33,736 nt of DNA. It comes from Desulfobacterales bacterium. GTDB taxonomy: Bacteria; Desulfobacterota; Desulfobacteria; Desulfobacterales; Desulfobacteraceae. Position numbers and translations under genes: made by a program. This document shows, piece after piece, positions 15,822-24,023 of this stretch (the stretch's first letter is position 1; each line of letters begins with the position of its first letter). The notes below the pieces were generated by a model. It saw nothing but the letters and a program-made list of their open reading frames with translations. It made no database searches and had not been told where the DNA came from. Location: contig JAGLHT010000023.1 of NCBI GenBank assembly GCA_023143455.1, positions 1 through 33,736 of the forward strand, in the 5' to 3' direction.

Positions 15822-16889
15822 TTATGAATTAAAAGGCTTTACAATGTTTCTAATCTGATCGGATTCTACAGCCTCAGAAAATTCATCTCCTAATTGTCTG
15901 TTTTTTTTGACTACTGTTCTCCAATAGTCCTGGCGTTCTTTATCCTTTCCCTGGAAGGTGTGAAAATCTTTTCTATCAGGGATTTTCCCCATGGGGAGGC
16001 TTGCCACAAACTTGTTTGAGGGTGCAATTAGTATGACATTTTCCATGTTTTTGCTTGATGGTTTACGGTTCAGGTATTTATCAAACCAGCCTGGTGTGAT
16101 TTTTTCATAGAAATGTGGAAATAGGACAAAGCCGTCATCATTGGGTAAGAAAGGTATGTCTAAGTGATAATCAAGAATTCCGCCATCTCGAAAACAACCC
16201 TCTGCACCATCAATATCTGAAATTCCTTCCATTACAATGGGAATTGACCCGGAAGAGATAAGTGCTTGTCTAAAATTTGATGGTGTAAGGTTATAAAGAT
16301 TCATAGGGAATTGATTCATGGTTGAAAAGGGAGGTGGTGCGCCGGGCCCGCAAAAAAGTGCTCTTTCAAAAAAATATTTAAGGCTATTCCGGCTGATAAG
16401 ATTAACACTGGCAGCCATACCAACACCAAACCACTGGAGCCATTGGCGCTCACTTTTTAAAAGACCTCTGCATTTATTAGAAAGAAAGCTGATCCTCATA
16501 AAGGGATGATTAAGGATTCCTTCAATCTGATTGTCATTAATATAGGCATTCAGGATTCTGTGTGTCTCCTGAGTGATATCCTGCTTTGTTGGTTTTTGTT
16601 TATATGACTGGGCAATATATTCTCTTTCAAGTATTTCAATGGCAGAAAGCGGATCTTTTTGGCAAAATGCAGCCATGCGAAAAGCACCGATTGACGTGCC
16701 AATAAGATAAAGAGGGTCAGTCCGTTTTTTGAACAGGTCCATTAAAACCTTGTCAATTCCGGTTAGAACCAGAAACTTTGCAGAACCTGAAGCCCCTGCA
16801 AGGACTTTAACTTTGTTTAGGTTAAGACTCTCATCTTTAATGACTTTTATGGCTTTGGATCCTGCAAGAATGGAAATATTATTCAGCAT
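15822..16889 (-). CDS. Patatin-like phospholipase
   Basis: 355-residue protein with a patatin fold. The nucleophile elbow is GTSIG (S66), the oxyanion loop is the slightly unusual GASGS (32-36) in place of GGGxxG, and the aspartate of the Ser-Asp dyad is D235 in FRDGGILDYH. There is no signal peptide, so it probably acts in the cytoplasm or on the inner membrane, hydrolysing acyl esters of lipids or thioesters. It starts 2 bases after the TesB stop codon and is the last gene of an AOR-aldolase-TesB-patatin operon. The coupling with an acyl-CoA thioesterase points to acyl-chain release or turnover. The substrate cannot be read from the sequence. Confidence 0.85.
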   Translation of the reverse strand: MLNNISILAGSKAIKVIKDESLNLNKVKVLAGASGSAKFLVLTGIDKVLMDLFKKRTDPLYLIGTSIGAFRMAAFCQKDPLSAIEILEREYIAQSYKQKPTKQDITQETHRILNAYINDNQIEGILNHPFMRISFLSNKCRGLLKSERQWLQWFGVGMAASVNLISRNSLKYFFERALFCGPGAPPPFSTMNQFPMNLYNLTPSNFRQALISSGSIPIVMEGISDIDGAEGCFRDGGILDYHLDIPFLPNDDGFVLFPHFYEKITPGWFDKYLNRKPSSKNMENVILIAPSNKFVASLPMGKIPDRKDFHTFQGKDKERQDYWRTVVKKNRQLGDEFSEAVESDQIRNIVKPFNS

Positions 16890-16891
16890 GT

Positions 16892-17770
16892 TTATTTTTT
16901 TAATGGCCGCATTAAACCTTCCTGGGCTACACTTGCAACTAAAACTCCTTTTCGTGTGAAAATAGAACCGATATTCAGGCCTCTTGCTTTAGCAGCATTC
17001 GGGCTTTTCATAACATAAAGGAGCCAGTCATCCATTTGAAATTCTCTGTGGAACCAGATGGAATGATCAAGGCTTGCTACCTGCATGTCAGAAGACCAGA
17101 AAGTTCTTCCATGGGGATAAAGAGCTGTTCCGACCAGATGAAAATCCGAGGCATATGCCAGCATATACCGGTGGATTGCACTATCATTCGGGATTTTATC
17201 AATTGCCCGAAACCAGACATATTTCTCCGGGGGCATGGCTTTAGGAGAAAAAGGATTAATCGGATTAACTACTCTTATTTCAATGGGCTTTTTACACAAC
17301 AATTTCTCACGAATTTCCAGTGGAATTTTATCAGAGAGGCGTGTGACCATTTCGACTTCGTTTTCAAGACCTTCAGGACCTTTAATATCTGGCATGGCAG
17401 TCTGATGTTCATATCCCTGTTCATTTTTATGAAAAGAGGCAGTTGCCGAGAAAATAGCGCGACCATTCTGGACTGCAACCACACGGCGGGTAACAAAGCT
17501 TTTACCGTCGCGGATGCAGTCCACAGTATAGACAATAGGTTTTGAAGCATCCCCTGCCAGCATGAAATATCCATGGAGACTGTGGGCTTGAAAACCCGAA
17601 GCTATTGTTCTTGATGTAGCAGACAGGGCCTGACCAACAACCTGGCCTCCAAAAACGTTGCCAAATCCTAAGTCCTGACTCTCTCCTCTAAAAATATTTT
17701 CTTCTATCTTCTCAAGCTTTAATAACCTAAGTAATTCCTCCAGAACATTCCCATCATAGCAGACAGCCAT
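16892..17770 (-). CDS. tesB: Acyl-CoA thioesterase II
   Basis: The start chosen is the ATG at 17770, preceded by GGAAG. The frame runs further upstream only because it overlaps the aldolase gene. The 292 residues form the double hot-dog of TesB: GQVVGQALSA in the first half, then DFHLVGTALYPHG and SLDHSIWFH in the second. The catalytic triad lines up with E. coli D204/T228/Q278 as D209, S233 and Q283 with identical spacing; the Thr-to-Ser change also occurs in functional homologues. It hydrolyses acyl-CoA to free acid and CoA. It lies 16 bp after the aldolase and 2 bp before the patatin gene, so it is surely co-transcribed. Confidence 0.93.
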   Translation of the reverse strand: MAVCYDGNVLEELLRLLKLEKIEENIFRGESQDLGFGNVFGGQVVGQALSATSRTIASGFQAHSLHGYFMLAGDASKPIVYTVDCIRDGKSFVTRRVVAVQNGRAIFSATASFHKNEQGYEHQTAMPDIKGPEGLENEVEMVTRLSDKIPLEIREKLLCKKPIEIRVVNPINPFSPKAMPPEKYVWFRAIDKIPNDSAIHRYMLAYASDFHLVGTALYPHGRTFWSSDMQVASLDHSIWFHREFQMDDWLLYVMKSPNAAKARGLNIGSIFTRKGVLVASVAQEGLMRPLKK

Positions 17771-17786
17771 TATTACTTCCTTTCCC

Positions 17787-18947
17787 TTATAAAACCTTAA
17801 GCAAAGCAAAATATTTATCCTGACACATTTTTTCAATATCAATCATTGCTTTAAATGCATTATTGAAATCATCATCAACAGCAGCGAAAACACCATGACC
17901 ATAGACAATAACAGCTTTTTTACCTTTGATTGCTTTAGGAAGCGTATTGCAAAGACCATGGATGCCAGTGCCGACTTCGCCGCAAACTATTGGTATATCA
18001 TCAATATGTCGGGTTTCAGGACATTTAATATGGCATTTGTCCAATAATGCACACACTTCATTTTCACAATACATTGACATAATTACTGTGAATTTTGGAT
18101 GGCCATGAAGCAGTCCTTTAATATCAGGGTTGTTTAGCACGATTTCTTTGTGAGCAGAAAATTCGCTGGACGCAGTAATACTGGAGCAGGACGAATCATC
18201 CAAAGGACAAGGATCTATACAGCCTTCTAATTCATCGAGAGAAGAACCGGTTTGACTGATATATAAAATGTTGTTGTATTTATATGATACATTTCCAAAG
18301 AAAGAATCAACCAATTGATACTCTACCACTATTCGCCCTGCTTCAGAAATTGCTTCATAAACATCGCTCTCTTTATTTATATTTGTTTTTAGTGGTTTGA
18401 AGTCAGGATTGATTTTATCCAATAGATTGATTGCATTTTTAAAAACATCAGATTGATTTTTTGTTAGAGTCCCTTTTCTATGATCGTTTAAGTAATCAAC
18501 AAAAAACTTAACAAAACAGGTGAAACAAACACAACTGAAAAAGATGTATGCTTGCTCAGGAGTTACGCTTCCCCAGGTGATGATTCCTTTGTTTTTTACA
18601 ATAACACATTTGCGTTGTTTCAATTTTTGGATAATTTTATTTATATTAAATTCATTAACTATAGGTAAATCATGGATAAATGTTCGAGTCTCACAGTCTG
18701 ACGGATAAATTGTTTCATCACTATCGCTAATTAGATATTCGATGATTGAAAAATAAGGTTCCATGGGTTTGACAAACATCAATGAATTGATATTAATTTC
18801 TGAAAATATTTTTTCCAATTCACGGTTTTTCGGACCATCCTGATTCCAAATAATTTCAGTGTTCAGACCAGCTATGAAAATATCTTTTGGGGATGCAAGA
18901 CCGTTTTGAATACATTTTTTTTCATATTTATGGATTAAGTTTTTCAT
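17787..18947 (-). CDS. Tandem class II aldolase/adducin-domain protein
   Basis: This 386-residue protein is about twice the size of a FucA/AraD-type aldolase. The C-terminal half (about 205-386) is a complete class II aldolase domain with FGNVSYK, ISQTGSSLDEL, ASSEFSAHKEIV and three zinc-ligand histidines, H281 and H283 in HGHPK and H351 in YGHGVF. The N-terminal half (about 1-185) looks like a degenerate copy (a VIVKNKGIITWG strand followed by a helix) without the zinc site. The expected chemistry is reversible retro-aldol cleavage yielding an aldehyde plus a ketone or phosphoketone, or an epimerase-type reaction. Its ATG overlaps the AOR stop by 4 bp (ATGA), implying coupled translation and perhaps aldehyde hand-off. 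Confidence 0.85.
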   Translation of the reverse strand: MKNLIHKYEKKCIQNGLASPKDIFIAGLNTEIIWNQDGPKNRELEKIFSEININSLMFVKPMEPYFSIIEYLISDSDETIYPSDCETRTFIHDLPIVNEFNINKIIQKLKQRKCVIVKNKGIITWGSVTPEQAYIFFSCVCFTCFVKFFVDYLNDHRKGTLTKNQSDVFKNAINLLDKINPDFKPLKTNINKESDVYEAISEAGRIVVEYQLVDSFFGNVSYKYNNILYISQTGSSLDELEGCIDPCPLDDSSCSSITASSEFSAHKEIVLNNPDIKGLLHGHPKFTVIMSMYCENEVCALLDKCHIKCPETRHIDDIPIVCGEVGTGIHGLCNTLPKAIKGKKAVIVYGHGVFAAVDDDFNNAFKAMIDIEKMCQDKYFALLKVL

Positions 18948-20680
18948 AAAGTTAAGCCTAACTCATTTGCTTTTTGTTGTGTTGGCTCACCGTTTTCATT
19001 GAGTCCTCGGATTTTGTAATAATCTGAAAGTGTTTTCTCAAATGTAGTTTTATTGATTGAAGGGATTTTAATGTTATTTCCATGGGAGCCTTCTTCATTA
19101 AAAAACCGTTTAGGAATTGAATCATCAACCCGGGTAAATCCATTTTGCCAGTTCATGATTCTCTCATTGTAATAAATTCGTTCTCCGGATGAAATTAGTT
19201 GGTGGGCAGACATTTCAAGGCCTGTGACAGCTGTGTAAGCCATAGCAAATTCTTCGAGAGAACAACCAAAGAACGCAAATTTGCAAGCTGTTAAAGAATC
19301 AATAATTGCGTTCATATCTTCTGAAATTTTGATAATTCTGGCTTTTCCATCAAAGGAAAACCGGTCTGTTGCAACTGGTTTTCGAATAATTTCATGACTA
19401 ATGGGGTAGGCGCGAAGATGGCAAGCTCCCCGGGTTGAAACAGCATAGGCCAATGCCATCCCATATGCACCTCGTGGATCATAGGCCGGAAGTTCCAGTC
19501 CTTTAACAGAAAAAGAGAGCTCAGGCTTATTATTTTCTTTTGCAAAATAATATGATCCTTTAGAAAGTGCAGCACCTTCACCTTTATTTTTACAAATATC
19601 TTGAAGTAATGATATGATTTTATCCCCTGATAATTTCTGTTGAGTAATTTCAGAATAACATGCAATGGTTGATGCTGCGGAAATTGTATCGATACCCTGC
19701 TCATTACAAATTCGATTTGCCTCAGTGACAATGTCAATTTTATCATTATTGATCAAAGCTGAAAAATGAGACATGGTTTCAAATTCTGGAATGTGTTCAT
19801 TATCTTTTCCAACTTGTTTACATTGAATATGGCACCCTTTGCAGCCCGCCTTTTTTGTATTGTATTTTTTTTTATATGAAAAGGCATTTAAATTTGAAGC
19901 ACCGTCAAATACTGTTTTTTTAAAATTTCCAGTGGGCATCATCCTGCGATTGCCAATTAAATCATATAATGCACCGGTCCCAAAATTAGCAATACCATGT
20001 TCACCCATAATAATTGGTGATGCTGCAATGAGTCGGAAAATGTCTTCTCTTGCTCTTTGTAAAAGTAATTTGTCATGAACAGCAATTTTCCCGGTTCCTT
20101 TAACTGTAATATATTTGAGGTTTTTAGCAGCTTGAATCATGCCCAACCCGCCTCGACCAGCACAGAAAAACCGATCAATCATAATATTGGAAAATAAAAC
20201 ACCATTTTCAGCGGCCGGTCCAATTGAAACCACAGAACCCTTTTTTTTGAGAGTGTTATGGAGTTTTCCGATTTCCCATTCTTTGTATTTTTCAGCACTG
20301 ACAATTTTTATAGAATCATCACAAATTTCAATGCCACAAAGTTTGTTGCTTTTTCCGGTAATGATGAATCCTTCATAACCTGCTTTTCGAATATTAAATC
20401 CTAGAGTTCCACCCACAGAAGAATCACAAATTGTTCCGGTCAAAGGTGATTTTGACATTACACAGGACCTGCCGGAAGTTGGGGAAGATGTGCCAACCAA
20501 AGGTCCACACATAAAAATAAGCGGCATTGTTGGGTCATCCCAGCTTTTTGTGATATGCGGTTTTAAATATAGACCGGCAATGCCTTTCCCGCCAATAAAT
20601 TCTTGATAAATAGTTTTATCAATATCTTCAGTTTTAATTGAATTTGTATTAAGATCTATTTTGAGAATTTTATTATTCAT
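18944..20680 (-). CDS. Aldehyde:ferredoxin oxidoreductase family protein (AOR-1)
   Basis: 578 residues, a full-length member of the tungstopterin AOR family. Domain 1 has GGKGIAGLYL and the pterin-binding GRGGLG (175-180). Three [4Fe-4S] ligands are C280, C283 and C287 (CKGCHIQC). The fourth is the cysteine in IDSLTACKF near residue 480. The conserved segment KGLELPAYDPRGAYGMALAY precedes the active-site region. The reaction is aldehyde plus water to carboxylic acid with reduction of ferredoxin, in the cytoplasm. It overlaps the aldolase gene by 4 bp and lies 28 bp after the STM4504-type gene. No clear ribosome site precedes its ATG. The aldolase as partner suggests its product as the natural aldehyde. 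Confidence 0.9.
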   Translation of the reverse strand: MNNKILKIDLNTNSIKTEDIDKTIYQEFIGGKGIAGLYLKPHITKSWDDPTMPLIFMCGPLVGTSSPTSGRSCVMSKSPLTGTICDSSVGGTLGFNIRKAGYEGFIITGKSNKLCGIEICDDSIKIVSAEKYKEWEIGKLHNTLKKKGSVVSIGPAAENGVLFSNIMIDRFFCAGRGGLGMIQAAKNLKYITVKGTGKIAVHDKLLLQRAREDIFRLIAASPIIMGEHGIANFGTGALYDLIGNRRMMPTGNFKKTVFDGASNLNAFSYKKKYNTKKAGCKGCHIQCKQVGKDNEHIPEFETMSHFSALINNDKIDIVTEANRICNEQGIDTISAASTIACYSEITQQKLSGDKIISLLQDICKNKGEGAALSKGSYYFAKENNKPELSFSVKGLELPAYDPRGAYGMALAYAVSTRGACHLRAYPISHEIIRKPVATDRFSFDGKARIIKISEDMNAIIDSLTACKFAFFGCSLEEFAMAYTAVTGLEMSAHQLISSGERIYYNERIMNWQNGFTRVDDSIPKRFFNEEGSHGNNIKIPSINKTTFEKTLSDYYKIRGLNENGEPTQQKANELGLTL

Positions 20681-20708
20681 TATTTATTTTAATTGTTATT
20701 ATTGACTC

Positions 20709-21623
20709 TTAGGTATCAATAGCTTTATCCGACTCTCCCAAAAATACTATAGCTGATGCCGTCATATGAAGCACATAGGCAACAACGTGATCTGGCACTA
20801 TTATATAAGCTGTGCCAGTTGGCATCCCGTTTTCTAGCATACTAGCTAAAGCGTGGATTTGAGGTTGCCAAAACAATGGGATCAGGGTCTTATCAAGACA
20901 AATTTTTATCAGATCTTTGCTGGTAGCCTTTGAGTCATGTTCCCATCCATTCTTATTACATATGGCTTTCATGGTGCTTTCAAAAGCTTTAAGAGATTCA
21001 TTTAGTGCTTCTTTGTGATTTTCTTTTTGGTAATGATCATGAGCTGTGATGAATTCTTTTTGTGCTTCTTTAAAATGGTTATCACTTAAAACTCTTAAGG
21101 CGGGCTTAACAACCTCTGAATGTATTAATTCAGAATCGATACGGGTAATTATTCCATCTTCAAATTTGTAACCAATAGCGTGTTCTTTGAACCGTTTGTT
21201 TAACTCTTTGATCGCCTCATCTGCTATCTCATCAAAATTCTTTGTTTCTTTGTAAGAATACTTTCTAGTCATCCTGTCAATCGCCCTAAACGATGATTCT
21301 ATGACATCAATAAGTTTCTCGGTGTCTGTTTCACCAAGGAAAAAAGCTTGTAATTCATACCTGAAATCTCTTGATTCATCACGAAAGGAACTTGCCAAGG
21401 TAAACATGCCATATTCGCGGCATAAAGTTCCTACTATTAGTCTATATACCTTTTGTACAGGAAGTAATATGTTGTCATATTCTGATCGAGTACCTAATGC
21501 ATCATCCCAAAGATGGATAATCTGTACTCTAAGAGCGTTAGGGATGTTGTCATATGTATAAACATCAGGTGAATCACCACGCAGTTTTTTCTGTTTCTTA
21601 GAAAATAGGTTAGAAGTTGTCAT
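20709..21623 (-). CDS. STM4504/CBY_0614-type protein, function unknown
   Basis: About 304 residues, soluble. The start ATG at 21623 is preferred over an upstream GTG at 21632; neither has a strong ribosome site. The N-terminal pattern LFSKKQKKLRGDSPDVY, then IPNALRVQIIHLWDDALG, recalls a family named in databases after Salmonella STM4504 and Clostridium CBY_0614. The C-terminal half is helical with FESTMKAICNKNGWEHD, reminiscent of abortive-infection (AbiJ-like/HEPN) proteins. A role in phage defence is possible but unproven. It precedes AOR-1 by 28 bp on the same strand, so it might share its transcript. A perfect -10 box (TATAAT, 21713-21708) lies about 85 bases upstream with a poor -35. 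Confidence 0.65.
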   Translation of the reverse strand: MTTSNLFSKKQKKLRGDSPDVYTYDNIPNALRVQIIHLWDDALGTRSEYDNILLPVQKVYRLIVGTLCREYGMFTLASSFRDESRDFRYELQAFFLGETDTEKLIDVIESSFRAIDRMTRKYSYKETKNFDEIADEAIKELNKRFKEHAIGYKFEDGIITRIDSELIHSEVVKPALRVLSDNHFKEAQKEFITAHDHYQKENHKEALNESLKAFESTMKAICNKNGWEHDSKATSKDLIKICLDKTLIPLFWQPQIHALASMLENGMPTGTAYIIVPDHVVAYVLHMTASAIVFLGESDKAIDT

Positions 21624-21852
21624 ATAAACCACTTTTTTCAGGTTATACCATTCCGGCTCAAAGTGAGCAGGAGCATCTTAGCAATTTGCAGAATGCTTCC
21701 TTCTTTGATTATAATATATCTCAATATATTTAAAGAGAATTCTTTGTGTGTCGTTAATATTTTTTAATTTAATAGATTTATTGTATTCTTTTAACAAAAA
21801 AACATATTGACAAGAAAGTTTTATTGAAAATACGGGATTTTTCCTTGAATGC

Positions 21853-22173
21853 ATGGCAGAGGCAAGGCATAATTCTAATGTCAGGACATCTATTGCAAAA
21901 CTGTTCTGTCATTTCAGGGAGTTTATAATTGACCACTTGAGCTACAACAAGTCATTTAAACATTTGATCGATAAAAACAGCAGTAAAATGGAAGCCAACT
22001 GGTTCCCATATACCAGCAAAAAATATAAGTTGTTTTCAAATTTGACAAAAGCCCTTTATTCACCGGGTATTCTGTTTACCTATGTCAAAGGTGCTATACA
22101 TGGGTTAAGGTTTGAAAGCTATGTGGGAAAACTTACAAAAAAGGGAAAGAATAAAATGGGGAGTGATGAATGA
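21853..22173 (+). CDS. Unknown 106-residue protein coupled to AOR-2
   Basis: The frame begins with an ATG that has no ribosome site, and its stop overlaps the AOR-2 start (ATGA), which implies translational coupling. The protein is basic, with one cysteine, no signal peptide and no motif I recognise. The second half contains the amphipathic or hydrophobic stretch KALYSPGILFTYVKGAIHGL. It could be the C-terminal fragment of a longer oxidoreductase whose 5' part was lost, since the frame is open for only 14 codons upstream to a TGA at 21808. It could also be a genuine small partner of AOR-2. The 4-bp coupling argues that it is translated. Confidence 0.5.
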   Translation: MAEARHNSNVRTSIAKLFCHFREFIIDHLSYNKSFKHLIDKNSSKMEANWFPYTSKKYKLFSNLTKALYSPGILFTYVKGAIHGLRFESYVGKLTKKGKNKMGSDE

Positions 22174-24023
22174 AACAGATTCAAGGAACAAGTAATCGTG
22201 TGTTGGAAGTTGATCTTGAAGGTCAAACACATGGAATATATGAAGTGACTGTTGATGAACGCAGACTTTTTCTGGGTGCCAAAGGTCTTGGTTTAAAACT
22301 TTTGTTTGATCGGATGGCTCAGGGGAAAGACCCTCTGGGACCAGACAATATTATTGCCTTTATGCCCGGGGTTTTGATGGGCACAGGAGGGCCGTGTTCA
22401 GGGCGATTTGAAGCACTCACTAAATCTCCGCTAACGGGAATAATGGTTACATCTTCTTGTGGCGGACCTTTTGGTCTTGCTCTTAAAACAGCAGGCTGGG
22501 ATGGACTTCTTATTAAAGGGAAAGCCTCAACTCCTTTATATCTAGATATTACGGAAAATGGAGTTGAATTTAAGGATGCCAAAGGTATTTGGGGTATGGA
22601 AATTCCCGAGGCCCAGGCAGTACTTGATGTTAAAAAAGCTAAATCAGTAGTGATCGGACCTGCCGGAGAAAACCAAGTCCTTTATGCCAACATGGCATCA
22701 GGACACCGTTTTTTGGGAAGGGGCGGTCTTGGAGCGGTTATGGGTTCGAAAAACCTTAAGGCAATAAGAGCACAAGGTGGTGTCTATATGATAAAACCCC
22801 GTGATCCCAAGGCGTTTAAAAAAGTTAAGAACAAGGCAGCAAAGTACATAAAACAGAACAGCATCACTGACAGATACCGGAATTTTGGTACCAGTGCCTA
22901 TGTCCGCGATTGTCTTGAGGCTGGTATTTTACCGATCAATAATTTTCAGGACGGTAAGCACGAGCTGGGCAATCAGGTCTCAGGTGAAATTATGGCAGAA
23001 AAACATAATACCTCCCACCATACCTGCAAACCCTGTAATATTCGTTGTGGCCATAAGGGATCTTTTAAATCAGGGGATATGTCTGCGCCTGAATATGAAA
23101 CTATTGGAATGATGGGCACAAGCCTTGGAATTTTTGATTTAGATACTATTGCCGAATTCAATCATATATGCGGCAGGCTGGGTTTGGATACTATCTCAAC
23201 GGGCGGGACTCTGGCCTGGGTAATGGAGGCTGCATCAAAGGGTTTGATTAAAAGTAATCTCAAGTTTGGATCTAAAGACGGGATAGAAAAAGCACTTTAT
23301 GACATTGCAAATATGAAAGACTTTGGGGCAAAAATGGCTAAGGGTACAAGACTCTTATCCCAGGAGTATGGAGGACAAGATTTTGCAATGCATGTCAAGG
23401 GGTTGGAAATGGCGGCTTATGACCCAAGAGGGTCTTTTGGACAAGGACTTGCCTATGCTGTTGCCAATAGGGGCGGGTGTCACCTTTCCTCTTATCTTGT
23501 TGCCCAGGAAGTCTATTTTGGATTTTTAAAACCAGATTCCTGTTATGGTAAAGCCAAGTGGGTTAAGTTTTTTGAGGACTTGGGCTGCTGTATCAATTCA
23601 TTGCAAACTTGCCAGTTCACCATGTTTGCCTTTCTTATGGAGCCTCCTTTATCTAAATATACACCTGATTTTATGCTGGGGATACTGATGCAATACCTTC
23701 CTTCAGTGGCAGTTCCCCTTATTGATTTTTCAATTTATGCAGACTTATGGAATAGTGTAACTGGTATCCATCTATCCAATAGTGAATTTCTAAAGGCTGG
23801 TGAACGCATCCATGTACTGGAACGTTATATGAACATTCGTGAGGGAATTGACCATAATGACGACACCTTGCCGGAAAGACTTTTAAAACAGGGACGTGAG
23901 TTTGATGATGATAATAAAGTTGTGCCATTAGAGAAGATGCTTCCTGAATATTATAAAATTCGAGGGTTTAATAACCGCGGCATTCCGTTGAAAAAGACAT
24001 TGGAGGAGCTTGGTATCGCTTAA
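22170..24023 (+). CDS. Aldehyde:ferredoxin oxidoreductase family protein (AOR-2)
   Basis: 617-residue second AOR paralogue. It has the pterin motif GRGGLG (183-188) and [4Fe-4S] ligands C286, C289, C293 (CKPCNIRC), with the fourth in CINSLQTCQF. The active-site region KGLEMAAYDPRGSFGQGLAY and GGCHLSSYLVAQEVYFGF differs clearly from AOR-1 and resembles the longer, Desulfobacterota-type branch. An extra segment of about 40 residues before the C-terminus (around 495-535) contains LMQYLPSVAVPLIDFSIYAD. It oxidises an aldehyde to an acid with ferredoxin as acceptor; the substrate is unknown. Its start overlaps the small upstream ORF by 4 bp, and its TAA shares TTAA with the stop of the convergent cNMP-PilZ gene. 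Confidence 0.9.
   Translation: MKQIQGTSNRVLEVDLEGQTHGIYEVTVDERRLFLGAKGLGLKLLFDRMAQGKDPLGPDNIIAFMPGVLMGTGGPCSGRFEALTKSPLTGIMVTSSCGGPFGLALKTAGWDGLLIKGKASTPLYLDITENGVEFKDAKGIWGMEIPEAQAVLDVKKAKSVVIGPAGENQVLYANMASGHRFLGRGGLGAVMGSKNLKAIRAQGGVYMIKPRDPKAFKKVKNKAAKYIKQNSITDRYRNFGTSAYVRDCLEAGILPINNFQDGKHELGNQVSGEIMAEKHNTSHHTCKPCNIRCGHKGSFKSGDMSAPEYETIGMMGTSLGIFDLDTIAEFNHICGRLGLDTISTGGTLAWVMEAASKGLIKSNLKFGSKDGIEKALYDIANMKDFGAKMAKGTRLLSQEYGGQDFAMHVKGLEMAAYDPRGSFGQGLAYAVANRGGCHLSSYLVAQEVYFGFLKPDSCYGKAKWVKFFEDLGCCINSLQTCQFTMFAFLMEPPLSKYTPDFMLGILMQYLPSVAVPLIDFSIYADLWNSVTGIHLSNSEFLKAGERIHVLERYMNIREGIDHNDDTLPERLLKQGREFDDDNKVVPLEKMLPEYYKIRGFNNRGIPLKKTLEELGIA

Noticed and set aside
17771-17842. Longer N-terminus for TesB
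   Set aside because: The extra 24 codons mostly overlap the aldolase gene, and the ATG at 17770 has the ribosome site and the family's normal start.
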